This document shows, piece by piece, positions 15,954-23,096 of a DNA stretch of 28,301 bases. Numbering within the stretch: position 1 is the first letter of the stretch; each line of letters opens with the position of its first letter. Origin of the DNA: a virus. Location: positions 1 to 28,301 of IMG/VR virus record IMGVR_UViG_3300032294_000268. One strand, written 5' to 3'. Below the pieces are notes generated by a model, which was not told where the DNA came from, made no database searches, and was given only the letters and a program-made list of their open reading frames with translations. The translations under genes and the position numbers were made by a program.

Positions 15954-17795
15954 GTGCCAGCGAATGTTCGTGTAAGCGGAACTTTTAGAAACGTATCCAA
16001 GATTAGTTGTCGTGTCGGCGGGTCTTGGAAAGATGTCACAAATGGATACATTCGAGAGAGTGGGGCTTGGAAACAATTCTTTGCCTCAACAATTCCACTA
16101 ACTGTAGATTACCTGGTAATCGCAGGTGGCGGTGGAGGTGGTAAACAGCACGGCGGCGGCGGCGGTGCTGGTGGTTACAGAACCTCGGCTGGCACATCTG
16201 GTGGTGGCGCTGGCGCTGCATCGAGCCTAAGCCTTGCAGTATCTACAAACTACACAGTCACAATAGGCGCTGGAGGAATCGGAACTCCTGGCGGCCCTAA
16301 TGGCGTTGGCGCTGCTGGAGGTCTTGGGGGCAATTCTGTTTTCGCTACCATTACTTCAACTGGTGGCGGTGGTGGTGCGACTTGGGTATCAAGCTCACCT
16401 ACTTCTGGTGGTTCTGGAGGCGGTGGTAATGGTGCGGCGGTTGGCCCTCCATCAAGCGTAGGAGCTTCTGGAACTGCTAATCAAGGTTTCGCTGGCGGTA
16501 ATGGTGGGGGCGATTTCAATGGAGGCGGTGGTGGCGGTGCTGGAGCAGTTGGTGGAACTGGCACAAGTAGCACAATTGGAAACTCTGGCGGTGCTGGTGT
16601 TGCTTCTACTATTACCGGCACTTCTGTAACCCGAGCCGGTGGCGGCGGCGGTGGCATCTATCAAGGCACAACCGTAGGTGCTGGAGGTTCTGGAGGTGGT
16701 GGAAATGGTGGAAATGCTGACGCGGCTGGTGTGCAAACACAAGCCCCAACAAGCGGAACAGCTAACACAGGCGGAGGCGGTGGTGGGCATGGAGCTTTTG
16801 CAACCCCAGGCGCTAATGGAGGTTCGGGTGTAGTAATTCTTCGATACCCAAACAGTTATGTAATCACCAATGGATCGGGGCTAACCTTCTCAACTACCAC
16901 AAGTGGTAGCAATAACATCACGACTTTTACTGCTGGAACTGGAAACATCCAGTTTGCGACTGCCATAACAGTTGATTTCTTGGTTATTGCTGGTGGCGGC
17001 GGTGGTGCTAATAATGCACCAGCGGGTGGTGGTGCTGGTGGGTATAGAACTAGCGCTGGAACTAGCGGTGGTGGCGCAAGTGCAGAAAGTGCAGTTGGAC
17101 TGGCAATGTCTACTAACTACACCGTTACTGTCGGTGCTGGCGGTGCATGCGGGCCAGCAGGAAATGGTTTTCAACTTGATCGCGGTAGCAATGGGTCAAA
17201 TTCAGTTTTTGCAACTATAACCTCTCTGGGAGGTGGTGGTGCAGCGCCAGGTGGAAACCTAATTCCAAATACTAAGCATGTTGGTCTTGCTGGTGGTTCA
17301 GGCGGTGGCTCAAGTGCATGGCCACCAGATGGAACTACATTTGTAGCAGGTGGAGCAGGAACAAGCAATCAAGGATTCAAGGGTGGTGACGCCACAAGCA
17401 GCGGAAGCACATTGGTTCAAGCGGGTGGGGGAGGTGCTGGCGGTGCGGCTGCTAACGTATCGGGATCAGGAGGAGTTCATGTTTCTGGTAGTGGTGGTGC
17501 TGGAGTAAGTTCTAGCATTGATGGCAGTTCAGTCACTAGAGCTTCCGGAGGCAGCGCTTGGACTGCTGCGCCTGTAACTGGGGGTGGCGGTGGTAGTGGT
17601 CAGCCAAATGGTGTTGCAAATACTGGCGGTGGCGGTGGCGATACTGGCAATGGCGGTTCGGGTGTAGTGATTCTTAGATACCCATCAAGCTTGACAATAA
17701 CAGTTGGCGCAGGACTGACAGCAAGCACTTCGACTGTAGGCGCAAATAGAGTAACAACATTTACAGCCGGCACAGGAAACATTAGCTTTAGCTAG
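15954..17795 (+). CDS. Glycine-rich tail fibre/adhesin with two tandem modules
   Basis: 613 residues from a GTG with AGGGG upstream. The N-terminus has two GxW-type units (GGSWKDV and SGAWKQFF, residues 22-43), a pattern found in tail fibre attachment regions. Two modules follow (about 51-339 and 340-613). Each opens with VDYLVIAGGGGGG or VDFLVIAGGGGG, contains long Gly-rich stretches and closes with GSGVVILRYP and a Phe-Thr-Ala-Gly-Thr-Gly-Asn-Ile strand. Gly-rich layers of this kind form the receptor-binding fold of some tail-tip adhesins such as gp38 of T-even-like phages; similarity here is by composition only. It probably binds the host surface. Confidence 0.8.
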   Translation: MPANVRVSGTFRNVSKISCRVGGSWKDVTNGYIRESGAWKQFFASTIPLTVDYLVIAGGGGGGKQHGGGGGAGGYRTSAGTSGGGAGAASSLSLAVSTNYTVTIGAGGIGTPGGPNGVGAAGGLGGNSVFATITSTGGGGGATWVSSSPTSGGSGGGGNGAAVGPPSSVGASGTANQGFAGGNGGGDFNGGGGGGAGAVGGTGTSSTIGNSGGAGVASTITGTSVTRAGGGGGGIYQGTTVGAGGSGGGGNGGNADAAGVQTQAPTSGTANTGGGGGGHGAFATPGANGGSGVVILRYPNSYVITNGSGLTFSTTTSGSNNITTFTAGTGNIQFATAITVDFLVIAGGGGGANNAPAGGGAGGYRTSAGTSGGGASAESAVGLAMSTNYTVTVGAGGACGPAGNGFQLDRGSNGSNSVFATITSLGGGGAAPGGNLIPNTKHVGLAGGSGGGSSAWPPDGTTFVAGGAGTSNQGFKGGDATSSGSTLVQAGGGGAGGAAANVSGSGGVHVSGSGGAGVSSSIDGSSVTRASGGSAWTAAPVTGGGGGSGQPNGVANTGGGGGDTGNGGSGVVILRYPSSLTITVGAGLTASTSTVGANRVTTFTAGTGNISFS

Positions 17796-17818
17796 AATTG
17801 ACTAGACGTTAGGAAACC

Positions 17819-18427
17819 ATGAGCGGATACAGAACTTGGACACCATTAGAAGTAATCACGGCTTCTAATGTCCAAAGCTACCTACAAGATCAGACTGTTA
17901 TGGTCTTTCCTTCAAGCGCAGTTAGGTCAACTGCCATTGTTGTTCCTACTGAAGGCATGTTGTCGTGGCTTGAGGATGCTAATAAGTATCAGTATTATTC
18001 TGGGTCAGCCTGGGAAGATTTGATTATTCCGATTGTTGGAGGCACAGCAGGTCAGGCTTATGTTTCTGGCGGGACTGCTTCAGCTACATTTGGGGATGTC
18101 AAAGCCGAGTTCATTCAAACAACCCTTCAGGCAAAGTCGGCAAACTACACAGTTGCAGTTGGCGACACGAACACCGTTCTAAATGTCACTTCGGCAAGCA
18201 CGGTAACAGTCCCCGATGTCTTGACCACTATCGGTGATCGCGTTGACATCATGAGAAACACCGCAGGAACTGTATTCATTACCGCAGGAACTGGCGTGAC
18301 TTCTTGGGCAGGTGCTGGAACAGCCGGTGTAGGCGTGACCTTTTACATTGATACTCCATACGCAGCCGCAAGCGTTATCAAGACAGCTTCTCAGGAATAC
18401 CGCATCGTGGGTCGAATTTCCGCATGA
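17819..18427 (+). CDS. Tail fibre/tip protein, second copy of the head module
   Basis: 202 residues, with AGGA before the ATG. Residues 1-68 resemble the N-terminus of the gene at 15285 (MSG start, LxEV, QSYLQDQTVMV, EGMLSWLED, GSAWEDL), which indicates duplication. The C-terminal part (NYTVAVGDTNTVLNV, VTVPDVLTTIGDRVDIMRN) looks like a beta-helix or fibre tip domain that is common in phage fibres and differs from the first copy. Its stop overlaps the start of the next glycine-rich gene (ATGA), repeating the head-then-adhesin order of the first cassette. Confidence 0.75.
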   Translation: MSGYRTWTPLEVITASNVQSYLQDQTVMVFPSSAVRSTAIVVPTEGMLSWLEDANKYQYYSGSAWEDLIIPIVGGTAGQAYVSGGTASATFGDVKAEFIQTTLQAKSANYTVAVGDTNTVLNVTSASTVTVPDVLTTIGDRVDIMRNTAGTVFITAGTGVTSWAGAGTAGVGVTFYIDTPYAAASVIKTASQEYRIVGRISA

Positions 18428-19338
18428 TTCCCATCTACATAATGACAGGTAGCGAGCCATACAAGCTTGACTATCTAGTTGTAGCTGGTGGTGGTGGAGG
18501 CGGCTACAGCACGACAGGAGGTAACTCGGCTGTAGATGGCGGAGGCGGAGGGGGCGGAGGCTATCTCGCTGGAGTCCCTGGAGAGGGTTCTGGCGGTGGT
18601 AGTTCAGCGCTAGAGCAGATAGTTTTCTATGGTGGCACAACCGTAACAGTTACTGTTGGCGCTGGTGGTGCTGTAAACACAAATGGTTCAAATTCAGTTT
18701 TCGGCTCACTAACTGCTATTGGCGGGGGACGCGGAGGCAGATCAAATACAATCAATAACAATGGCGGCGATGGCGGTTGCGGTGGTGGCGGTGGAGCTAA
18801 TACTCTCAATGGACTAGGAACTGCCAATCAGGGTTTCGATGGAGAAGATGGGGCTGGCAATGGCGGAAACTATCCAGCTACGTTTAGAGCTGCTGGTGGC
18901 GGTGGTTCTAGCGCGATTGGTAGCGTTTCAACCGGTGGAAGTGGTCAAGCTTCCATCATTACCGGAACTTCGGTAGCGCGAGCTGGTGGTGGTGGTGGTG
19001 CTGTTGGATCAACCGCTGCCGCAGGTGCTGGTGGTGCTGGAGGAGGCGGACGAGGCGCAAGAAGTGACTGGACAGAGCCTTCACTAGGTAGAAATGCGGA
19101 TGCAGGAACTGCCAATACTGGCGGCGGCGGTGGTGGCGGATGTTATTACAATGTGTCAGGCGTTGGTTTCTACAACTTTACTGGAGGCAATGGTGGCTCT
19201 GGCGTTGTTATTCTTAGATACCCCTCCCGCGCGAGAATCATTGACCGCATCGGCGCAGGTTTGACTTATACCTACAGCGATGACGGCGTGTGGAAGCGAT
19301 ACATTTTCACAGCCGGCACAGGTAACATTACTTTCTAA
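18424..19338 (+). CDS. Glycine-rich tail fibre/adhesin with one module
   Basis: 304 residues whose ATG overlaps the preceding stop (ATGA). After a 14-residue lead, a single module runs from LDYLVVAGGGGGG to a closing GSGVVILRYP and a final FTAGTGNITF. It is the third copy of the module found twice in the gene at 15954, with different loop sequences between the Gly-rich stretches. Variation in these loops while the framework stays constant is what one expects of a receptor-binding surface. It lacks the GxW attachment units, so it may rely on its co-translated partner at 17819 for mounting. Confidence 0.78.
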   Translation: MIPIYIMTGSEPYKLDYLVVAGGGGGGYSTTGGNSAVDGGGGGGGGYLAGVPGEGSGGGSSALEQIVFYGGTTVTVTVGAGGAVNTNGSNSVFGSLTAIGGGRGGRSNTINNNGGDGGCGGGGGANTLNGLGTANQGFDGEDGAGNGGNYPATFRAAGGGGSSAIGSVSTGGSGQASIITGTSVARAGGGGGAVGSTAAAGAGGAGGGGRGARSDWTEPSLGRNADAGTANTGGGGGGGCYYNVSGVGFYNFTGGNGGSGVVILRYPSRARIIDRIGAGLTYTYSDDGVWKRYIFTAGTGNITF

Positions 19339-19347
19339 GGAGAAAAG

Positions 19348-19716
19348 ATGGCACACTACGCATTTCTAGACGAAAACAACATCGTCACAGAGGTAATCGT
19401 TGGCATCAACGAGAACGAACTAATTGAAGGCAAGTCGCCTGAAGTTTGGTATGCCGAGTTTAGGGGTCAGCGTTGCGTTCGCACCTCATACAACGGCAAC
19501 ATTCGAAAGAACTACGCTGGCATCGGCTACAGCTACAGCGATGAGCTAGATGCTTTCATTCCGCCACAGCCATTCGCATCCTGGCTACTTGACGAAGAAA
19601 CCGCGCAATGGGTCGCACCAATTCCTTACCCTACCGACAATCTCATTTACTCATGGGACGAAGAAGCCGGCGACTGGGTGGCTACTGACTTCCAAAGTCA
19701 AGGTGAACTCGAATAG
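19348..19716 (+). CDS. Conserved phage protein downstream of the tail fibres
   Basis: 122 residues with a strong AAGGAG before the ATG. The sequence MAHYAFLDENNIVTEVIVG, then TSYNGNIRKNYAGIGYSY and AFIPPQPFASWLLDEET, follows a pattern I recognise from small proteins encoded next to fibre genes in aquatic phages. Two or three Trp-containing repeats near the C-terminus (ASWLLDEETAQWVAP and YSWDEEAGDWVA) resemble carbohydrate-contacting or fibre-associated units. A tail-fibre accessory or chaperone role is likely from position, but no biochemical role can be assigned. Confidence 0.7.
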   Translation: MAHYAFLDENNIVTEVIVGINENELIEGKSPEVWYAEFRGQRCVRTSYNGNIRKNYAGIGYSYSDELDAFIPPQPFASWLLDEETAQWVAPIPYPTDNLIYSWDEEAGDWVATDFQSQGELE

Positions 19717-19728
19717 TAAACTAGAGTA

Positions 19729-19968
19729 ATGGCAGAAGAAACAAACTCAGTTCGCATTACTAACGCTCAGGTTTACGCCGAGCTACTCGAAGTCAAGGCT
19801 ATTCAGATCGAGGCTGTAACCGAACTTCGAGGCATGAAGAATCTGCCAGACAAGGTTGCGGCTATTGAGCAGGAACTTGCCAGACTCAAAGTAATCGCAG
19901 GACTCGCTTATGCGGTCTTCGGTGCGGTTTTGACTGGCGTTGTTGCTGCGGTATTGAGGATTGTATGA
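19729..19968 (+). CDS. Holin-like small membrane protein with coiled coil
   Basis: 79 residues. A soluble coiled-coil-like segment (about 15-53, ending VAAIEQELARLK) is followed by a single C-terminal membrane helix (54-79, with LAYAVFGAVLTGVVAAVL). This layout resembles XhlA-type haemolysin/holin partners, which sit next to endolysins. It is directly followed by the M23 peptidase gene, whose ATG overlaps its stop (ATGA). It probably helps permeabilise the membrane at lysis. With only one helix it may need a partner such as the protein at 20402. Confidence 0.65.
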   Translation: MAEETNSVRITNAQVYAELLEVKAIQIEAVTELRGMKNLPDKVAAIEQELARLKVIAGLAYAVFGAVLTGVVAAVLRIV

Positions 19969-20405
19969 AACTGCCATTTCACCACTCAAAGATAACTGGG
20001 CGCTTCGGCACACTTTCTGAGTTCAGACGCGCTCGAGGCATGCAACCACACAGCGGTCTTGACTTCGCTATGCCAGAAGGAACGCCAATCCCTGCTCTCG
20101 CAAATGGCACAATTGTTCTGCAACAGTTCAGCCAGGTTCTTGGAAACGTCAGCGTTCTACGAATCATGGACAAGGATGGCAAGCTCGCTTATGTCGGCTA
20201 TTGCCACCTAAAAGCTGAAGGGCTAGAGGTCGGTCAGCGCGTCAAAGAAGGCGACACGATCGGGTTCATCGGCAACACCGGAAGCGCATCATCAGGGCCA
20301 CATCTGCACATGACCATTAGTCGCGAGGTCAAGGGCGTGTTTGGGCCTACATCGGTCAAGCAAGACCCAATCGAATTTATCAAGGCAAACAAGAAGGCAA
20401 AATGA
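19965..20405 (+). CDS. M23-family peptidoglycan endopeptidase (endolysin)
   Basis: 146 residues with an ATGA overlap at each end. The LytM/M23 zinc motifs are complete: HSGLDFA gives H29 and D33, and GPHLHM gives H113 and H115; H81 in YCHLKAE is the other expected active-site histidine. By analogy with LytM, H29, D33 and H115 would bind zinc. M23 enzymes cut peptide cross-links of the cell wall. There is no signal peptide, so export would need the neighbouring membrane proteins, and there is no cell-wall-binding domain, so this is a minimal one-domain lysin. Confidence 0.9.
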   Translation: MKLPFHHSKITGRFGTLSEFRRARGMQPHSGLDFAMPEGTPIPALANGTIVLQQFSQVLGNVSVLRIMDKDGKLAYVGYCHLKAEGLEVGQRVKEGDTIGFIGNTGSASSGPHLHMTISREVKGVFGPTSVKQDPIEFIKANKKAK

Positions 20406-20764
20406 AGCAGACAATCAAGCAGATACTAATTCGCTCAATCGGTCTGACGATGGCTACCTTCTTTGGTGGCACAGCGGTTGGTGCAGTCGCCGGTGACTGG
20501 CTATTCGGTGCGCTAGTGGGAGTTTTATCAGCCTTCGCTGTAGTTGCCACCATGATCGGTGTGAGCGTGGCATGGTCTGGCGAGCTTACTGAGCAGTCTG
20601 TAACCAACGCTTTCCGCGCTGCTGTATCAAAGGCGGCTGAGGACAATGAGAATCTACAGGATGCACTCAAGGTCGAGAAGGATGGCGAGTTCGACTTTGA
20701 CGATGTTGTGTTCGATGGTGACGATGACCTATACGAAGCAAACGCCAAGGATGAAGTCAACTAG
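20402..20764 (+). CDS. Two-helix membrane protein, candidate holin
   Basis: 120 residues whose ATG overlaps the lysin stop (ATGA). Two membrane helices are predicted at about 12-31 (with LTMATFFGGTAVGAVAGDWL) and 35-57 (with LVGVLSAFAVVATMIGVSVA). A cytoplasmic-type tail rich in Asp and Glu follows. Such a protein beside an endolysin is a reasonable holin candidate, working with or against the one-helix protein at 19729. It is the last gene of the + strand late operon; its stop codon shares the bases CTAG with the stop of the - strand WhiB gene. Confidence 0.65.
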   Translation: MKQTIKQILIRSIGLTMATFFGGTAVGAVAGDWLFGALVGVLSAFAVVATMIGVSVAWSGELTEQSVTNAFRAAVSKAAEDNENLQDALKVEKDGEFDFDDVVFDGDDDLYEANAKDEVN

Positions 20765-21024
20765 CGCTTTCGGCGCAACCTGGCTCGCTCATTAGAAGTT
20801 AGTCCACCCCAAATTCCATAGACCTCACCGGCGCTCATTGCGTAAGTCAGGCACTCGGACTTTACAGGGCAACTTTCACACAGTTTCTTAGCCATTCTTA
20901 TCTCTGCACTAGCCTGTAAACCCTTCGGCGGGTAATACATTTCAGGATCGGTGGTCGCGCAAGGCGGTTCACCATGCTCTCGGATGGCTTCTGCTAAGGC
21001 TAAGTATTCGCGTGTGATTTCCAT
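20761..21024 (-). CDS. WhiB-family Fe-S transcription regulator, second of a pair
   Basis: 87 residues from the ATG at 21024. The four cluster cysteines are C22, C49, C52 and C58 (CESCPVKSEC), followed by the family G(I/V)WGG turn (GIWGG, 70-74) and a basic RARLRRKR tail that would contact DNA. An in-frame start at 21117 would overlap the upstream gene and precede a good promoter, so I prefer the ATG at 21024. WhiB proteins bind the primary sigma factor of Actinobacteria and alter promoter choice; phage versions can block a host WhiB. It reads opposite to all the + strand genes around it. Confidence 0.88.
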   Translation of the reverse strand: MEITREYLALAEAIREHGEPPCATTDPEMYYPPKGLQASAEIRMAKKLCESCPVKSECLTYAMSAGEVYGIWGGLTSNERARLRRKR

Positions 21025-21030
21025 AACCGA

Positions 21031-21060
21031 ACGATAATGCTCAGTTATTGAAACTGTCAA
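21031..21060 (-). promoter_or_regulatory. Promoter for the second WhiB gene, probably leaderless
   Basis: On the - strand TTGACA, a perfect -35 consensus, occupies 21060-21055, and TATCGT, a 4-of-6 match to the -10, occupies 21036-21031, with an 18-base spacer. The predicted start of transcription falls on or next to the ATG at 21024. No Shine-Dalgarno is present. The whole element fits into the 37-base gap between the two WhiB genes. Confidence 0.6.
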
Positions 21061-21061
21061 A

Positions 21062-21322
21062 TCAGCGTTCGTGACCTTGAGTTGCACCCCAGATGCCAAA
21101 GCGCTGATTGGTTTCAATGGCGTAGGTAAAACACTCGTCCTTTATTGGGCATGCGTTGCACAATGCCTTAGCCAGCTTTATCGCAACAGCTCGCTTCTCA
21201 GGGTCGTCAATGTCCTCGGGGAAAAAGAGGTCTGGATACTTTTCACATTCGACACCATCGGCTTCGCGAATACTTCGCAACAACGCAAAGTATTTCGTGT
21301 CCGATAAATGTCGGTTAGTCAT
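21062..21322 (-). CDS. WhiB-family Fe-S transcription regulator, first of a pair
   Basis: 86 residues. The cluster cysteines are C26, C55, C58 and C64 (CNACPIKDEC), followed by FGIWGATQGHER. It lacks the long basic C-terminal tail of its neighbour, so DNA contact may be weaker or it may act by binding the sigma factor. The FFPEDIDDP segment between the first and second cysteines is typical of the family. The gene is divergent from the exonuclease at 21355, with only 32 bases between the two starts, so their control regions must overlap. The pair appears to be a tandem duplication that has diverged strongly. Confidence 0.9.
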   Translation of the reverse strand: MTNRHLSDTKYFALLRSIREADGVECEKYPDLFFPEDIDDPEKRAVAIKLAKALCNACPIKDECFTYAIETNQRFGIWGATQGHER

Positions 21323-21325
21323 AGT

Positions 21326-21337
21326 AGCCTAAGCCTA
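21326..21337. promoter_or_regulatory. Tandem hexamer in the divergent control region
   Basis: AGCCTA occurs twice in direct tandem in the 32-base gap between the divergent WhiB and exonuclease starts. It could be a binding site for a regulator acting on both genes. No convincing promoter hexamers could be fixed on either strand here, so this is a weak call. Confidence 0.3.
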
Positions 21338-21354
21338 TTAGTGAAAGGGAATAA

Positions 21355-22239
21355 ATGGAGCTATACGCACCAGAGAAATTCAACGAGGCAAAACTGCTCG
21401 GAGTGTTCGAATCAGGCTCGTCAGAGTGGCACGAAGTTCGGGCAGACGGCATTGGCGGTTCTGAGGTCGGGACGATCATGGGGCTAAACCAATGGGAATC
21501 GGCTTACTACCTATGGGCAAGCAAGACTGGGCAAATACCACCAAAGGTCATTGACAGCTTTCCAGCCTGGCTAGGCACAAACCTAGAGCCGTTCATTCTT
21601 GGCCCTATGCTGAACCATTTGCACCCTGACTGGGAAATTTTCACCACCGGCACTTACCAGCACCCAAAGCTTCCATTTCTACACGCAAACCCCGATGCGC
21701 TGGCAAAGGTAGATGGAGAATGGGTAATTGTTGAGGCGAAGACTAGCCGCAACTACTGGAGCGAAGTTCCGCCAAGCTATGTAGCTCAGGTGCAGCACTA
21801 CATGAACATTCTTGGCGTGAAGCGAGCAGTCATTGTCGGGCTAGTTGCCATGGATCCGGTTGAGTATTGGATTGAGGCTGACTTATTCGAGCAACAGGTA
21901 ATCGAGCAGACCGCAACCGAGTTCTGGAACTGCGTTACAACTGGCACAGCGCCTGACTGGGATGGAAGCGAGTCAACCTACGAAGCGGTGCGTGAGATGC
22001 ACCCAGACATTGACGGAACAGAGGTGGAAATTGACGGGATTCATTCTTTGGTTGTTGCTCAACTTGCGTTCGACCAGGCGGAAACCGAGCTACGCAAGCA
22101 AAAAAGCGAAGTCCTAGCGATGATGGGTAAGGCACAGCATGCCATTACCGAACACGAAGGCAAAACCTATAGAGTTGCCTCAAGGCAAGCAAGAGGAGCG
22201 GGGAAACCGTTTCTCATCGTTCACAAAGGAAAGAAATGA
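21355..22239 (+). CDS. YqaJ-like recombination exonuclease
   Basis: 294 residues with AAAGGGA before the ATG. Motifs of the lambda-exonuclease/YqaJ fold are present: GIGGSEVGTIMGLN (32-45), LGTNLEP with E78, ANPDAL with D114, VEAKTS with E127 and K129, and QVQHYM (145-150). These acids and the lysine bind metal and cut DNA. The enzyme resects double-stranded ends so that a partner protein can anneal single strands. It opens the early operon and is followed two genes later by the candidate annealing protein. The C-terminal 60 residues are helical and charged, beyond the nuclease core. Confidence 0.9.
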   Translation: MELYAPEKFNEAKLLGVFESGSSEWHEVRADGIGGSEVGTIMGLNQWESAYYLWASKTGQIPPKVIDSFPAWLGTNLEPFILGPMLNHLHPDWEIFTTGTYQHPKLPFLHANPDALAKVDGEWVIVEAKTSRNYWSEVPPSYVAQVQHYMNILGVKRAVIVGLVAMDPVEYWIEADLFEQQVIEQTATEFWNCVTTGTAPDWDGSESTYEAVREMHPDIDGTEVEIDGIHSLVVAQLAFDQAETELRKQKSEVLAMMGKAQHAITEHEGKTYRVASRQARGAGKPFLIVHKGKK

Positions 22240-22448
22240 TGCAAATCTTTTTAGGGGACTCAGTAACAGCGACACGCGAAATCGGAGGCGATGTCACAGT
22301 CGTGTCAGGTCGAGTTCAGGGCTTAGTTCAAAAGGACAACGGCGACCTGAAGTATTTCTACATTCGCGGAATTGACACCGCGCTGTATTTGAGCGATGGC
22401 TGGCAGTTTGACGAGCCATTCACAATCGAGGAGGACGAAGAAGAATGA
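22236..22448 (+). CDS. Small acidic protein of unknown function
   Basis: 70 residues, starting at an ATG that overlaps the exonuclease stop (ATGA) with AAAGGAAAG upstream. It is beta-rich (DVTVVSGRVQGLVQKD, LKYFYIRG) and ends in a very acidic tail (IEEDEEE). The predicted small beta barrel might be OB-like or SH3-like. Its place between exonuclease and candidate annealing protein suggests an accessory role in recombination, but I do not recognise a family. Confidence 0.7.
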   Translation: MMQIFLGDSVTATREIGGDVTVVSGRVQGLVQKDNGDLKYFYIRGIDTALYLSDGWQFDEPFTIEEDEEE

Positions 22449-22966
22449 GATTCAATCTAGATGACTATGAAACAGTCGAATCACGCATCAAGCGCTTTTA
22501 TGAGCTTCACGATGATGGTCGCATTGTTACCGAGTGGGAGAACAACAACCGCTTTGAAGTGGAAGCCGACAAGCCACAGCCAAAGACTTGGGTTGTCAAG
22601 GCATTGGTTTACCTAACCGCTGGCGATCAGGCTAATCACTTGCCAAAGGCTACCGGTTACGCATTTGAGGTTGATGGCACAGGCGGTGCGAATAACACAT
22701 CTGCGTTGGAGAACGCTGAAACATCGGCAATCGGTCGAGCGCTAGCCAACATGAACCTATCGGGTAACAAGCGCGCCTCACGCGAGGAGATGCAAAAGGT
22801 TGCCAAGGCTGAAGTGGATTGGATGGCGGAAGCTGATAAGGTTCTAAATGTCAACCAGGCGCGTGAACTTTACGCGAAGGCAAAGGCAGCGAAAGCACCG
22901 GCAGAGGTGCTAGACAGGTTGAAGGACATTGGTAAGGCACTCAGTTCTGGAAGCGAAAATTCGTGA
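22445..22966 (+). CDS. Candidate single-strand annealing protein, Erf-like
   Basis: 173 residues with GAGGA before an ATG that overlaps the previous stop. The segment SALENAETSAIGRALANMNL (about 95-114) is a pattern shared by Erf-type annealing proteins and related actinophage proteins; the N-terminus (RIKRFYELHDDGRIVTEW) and the strand KTWVVKALVYL also fit that group. Such proteins pair single strands left by the exonuclease and work as a two-gene recombination set. The C-terminal 60 residues are Ala/Lys-rich and helical. Family membership rests on this motif and position; an alternative is an accessory DNA-binding protein of the same gene set. Confidence 0.65.
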   Translation: MRFNLDDYETVESRIKRFYELHDDGRIVTEWENNNRFEVEADKPQPKTWVVKALVYLTAGDQANHLPKATGYAFEVDGTGGANNTSALENAETSAIGRALANMNLSGNKRASREEMQKVAKAEVDWMAEADKVLNVNQARELYAKAKAAKAPAEVLDRLKDIGKALSSGSENS

Positions 22967-23096
22967 ACTCGAAGAAGCGTTTCAAGAGTCCGCTCGTAGT
23001 GGCGATGTCCCCTGCGCTCAGATGTATAACGCCGAACTCATTCCGCTACTGATAAAGCTCGCTGATGTTATTAGAGATTCAAAAACAAATAGCTGA
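22929..23096 (+). CDS. Small overlapping ORF, start codon uncertain
   Basis: The gap between the annealing protein and the next gene is filled by a frame that is clearly protein-like: KIRELEEAFQESARSGDVPC, then AQMYNAELIPLLIKLADVI, ending at TGA 23094-23096. It has no ATG or GTG near its beginning. Possible starts are TTG at 22929 (55 residues, poorly spaced AAGGA), CTG at 22947, or ATT at 22959 (45 residues, with GGAAG five bases upstream). It overlaps both neighbours. The predicted two-helix peptide resembles small helical proteins in phage recombination operons; no function can be given. Confidence 0.45.
   Translation: MVRHSVLEAKIRELEEAFQESARSGDVPCAQMYNAELIPLLIKLADVIRDSKTNS

Larger units (their letters stand above)
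16104..19338 (+). repeat. Three glycine-rich adhesin modules
   Basis: Module 1 is at 16104-16970, module 2 at 16971-17795 and module 3 at 18466-19338. All share an opening hydrophobic strand and Gly run, an NSVF strand, and a closing GSGVVILRYP. At the DNA level the closing parts are nearly identical: GTAGTAATTCTTCGATACCC near 16830, GTAGTGATTCTTAGATACCC near 17666 and GTTGTTATTCTTAGATACCC near 19204. Module 3 is separated from the others by the gene at 17819-18427. Confidence 0.85.

Noticed and set aside
16104-17795. Regular G-rich short repeats suggesting a CRISPR or satellite array
   Set aside because: The repeats are Gly codons in a single long open frame, with no constant repeat or spacer length.
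18179-18640. A 153-residue open frame on the - strand across two fibre genes
   Set aside because: It is a reverse-strand shadow of two well-supported coupled genes and has low-complexity His/Ser/Arg/Cys composition.
20765-20777. GCGC-TTTCG-GCGC hairpin as a bidirectional terminator
   Set aside because: The stem is only four base pairs and lacks a T run on either side.
22963-23052. A 29-residue GTG frame overlapping the annealing protein stop
   Set aside because: It is short, lacks protein-like order, and competes with a more convincing frame in the same bases.
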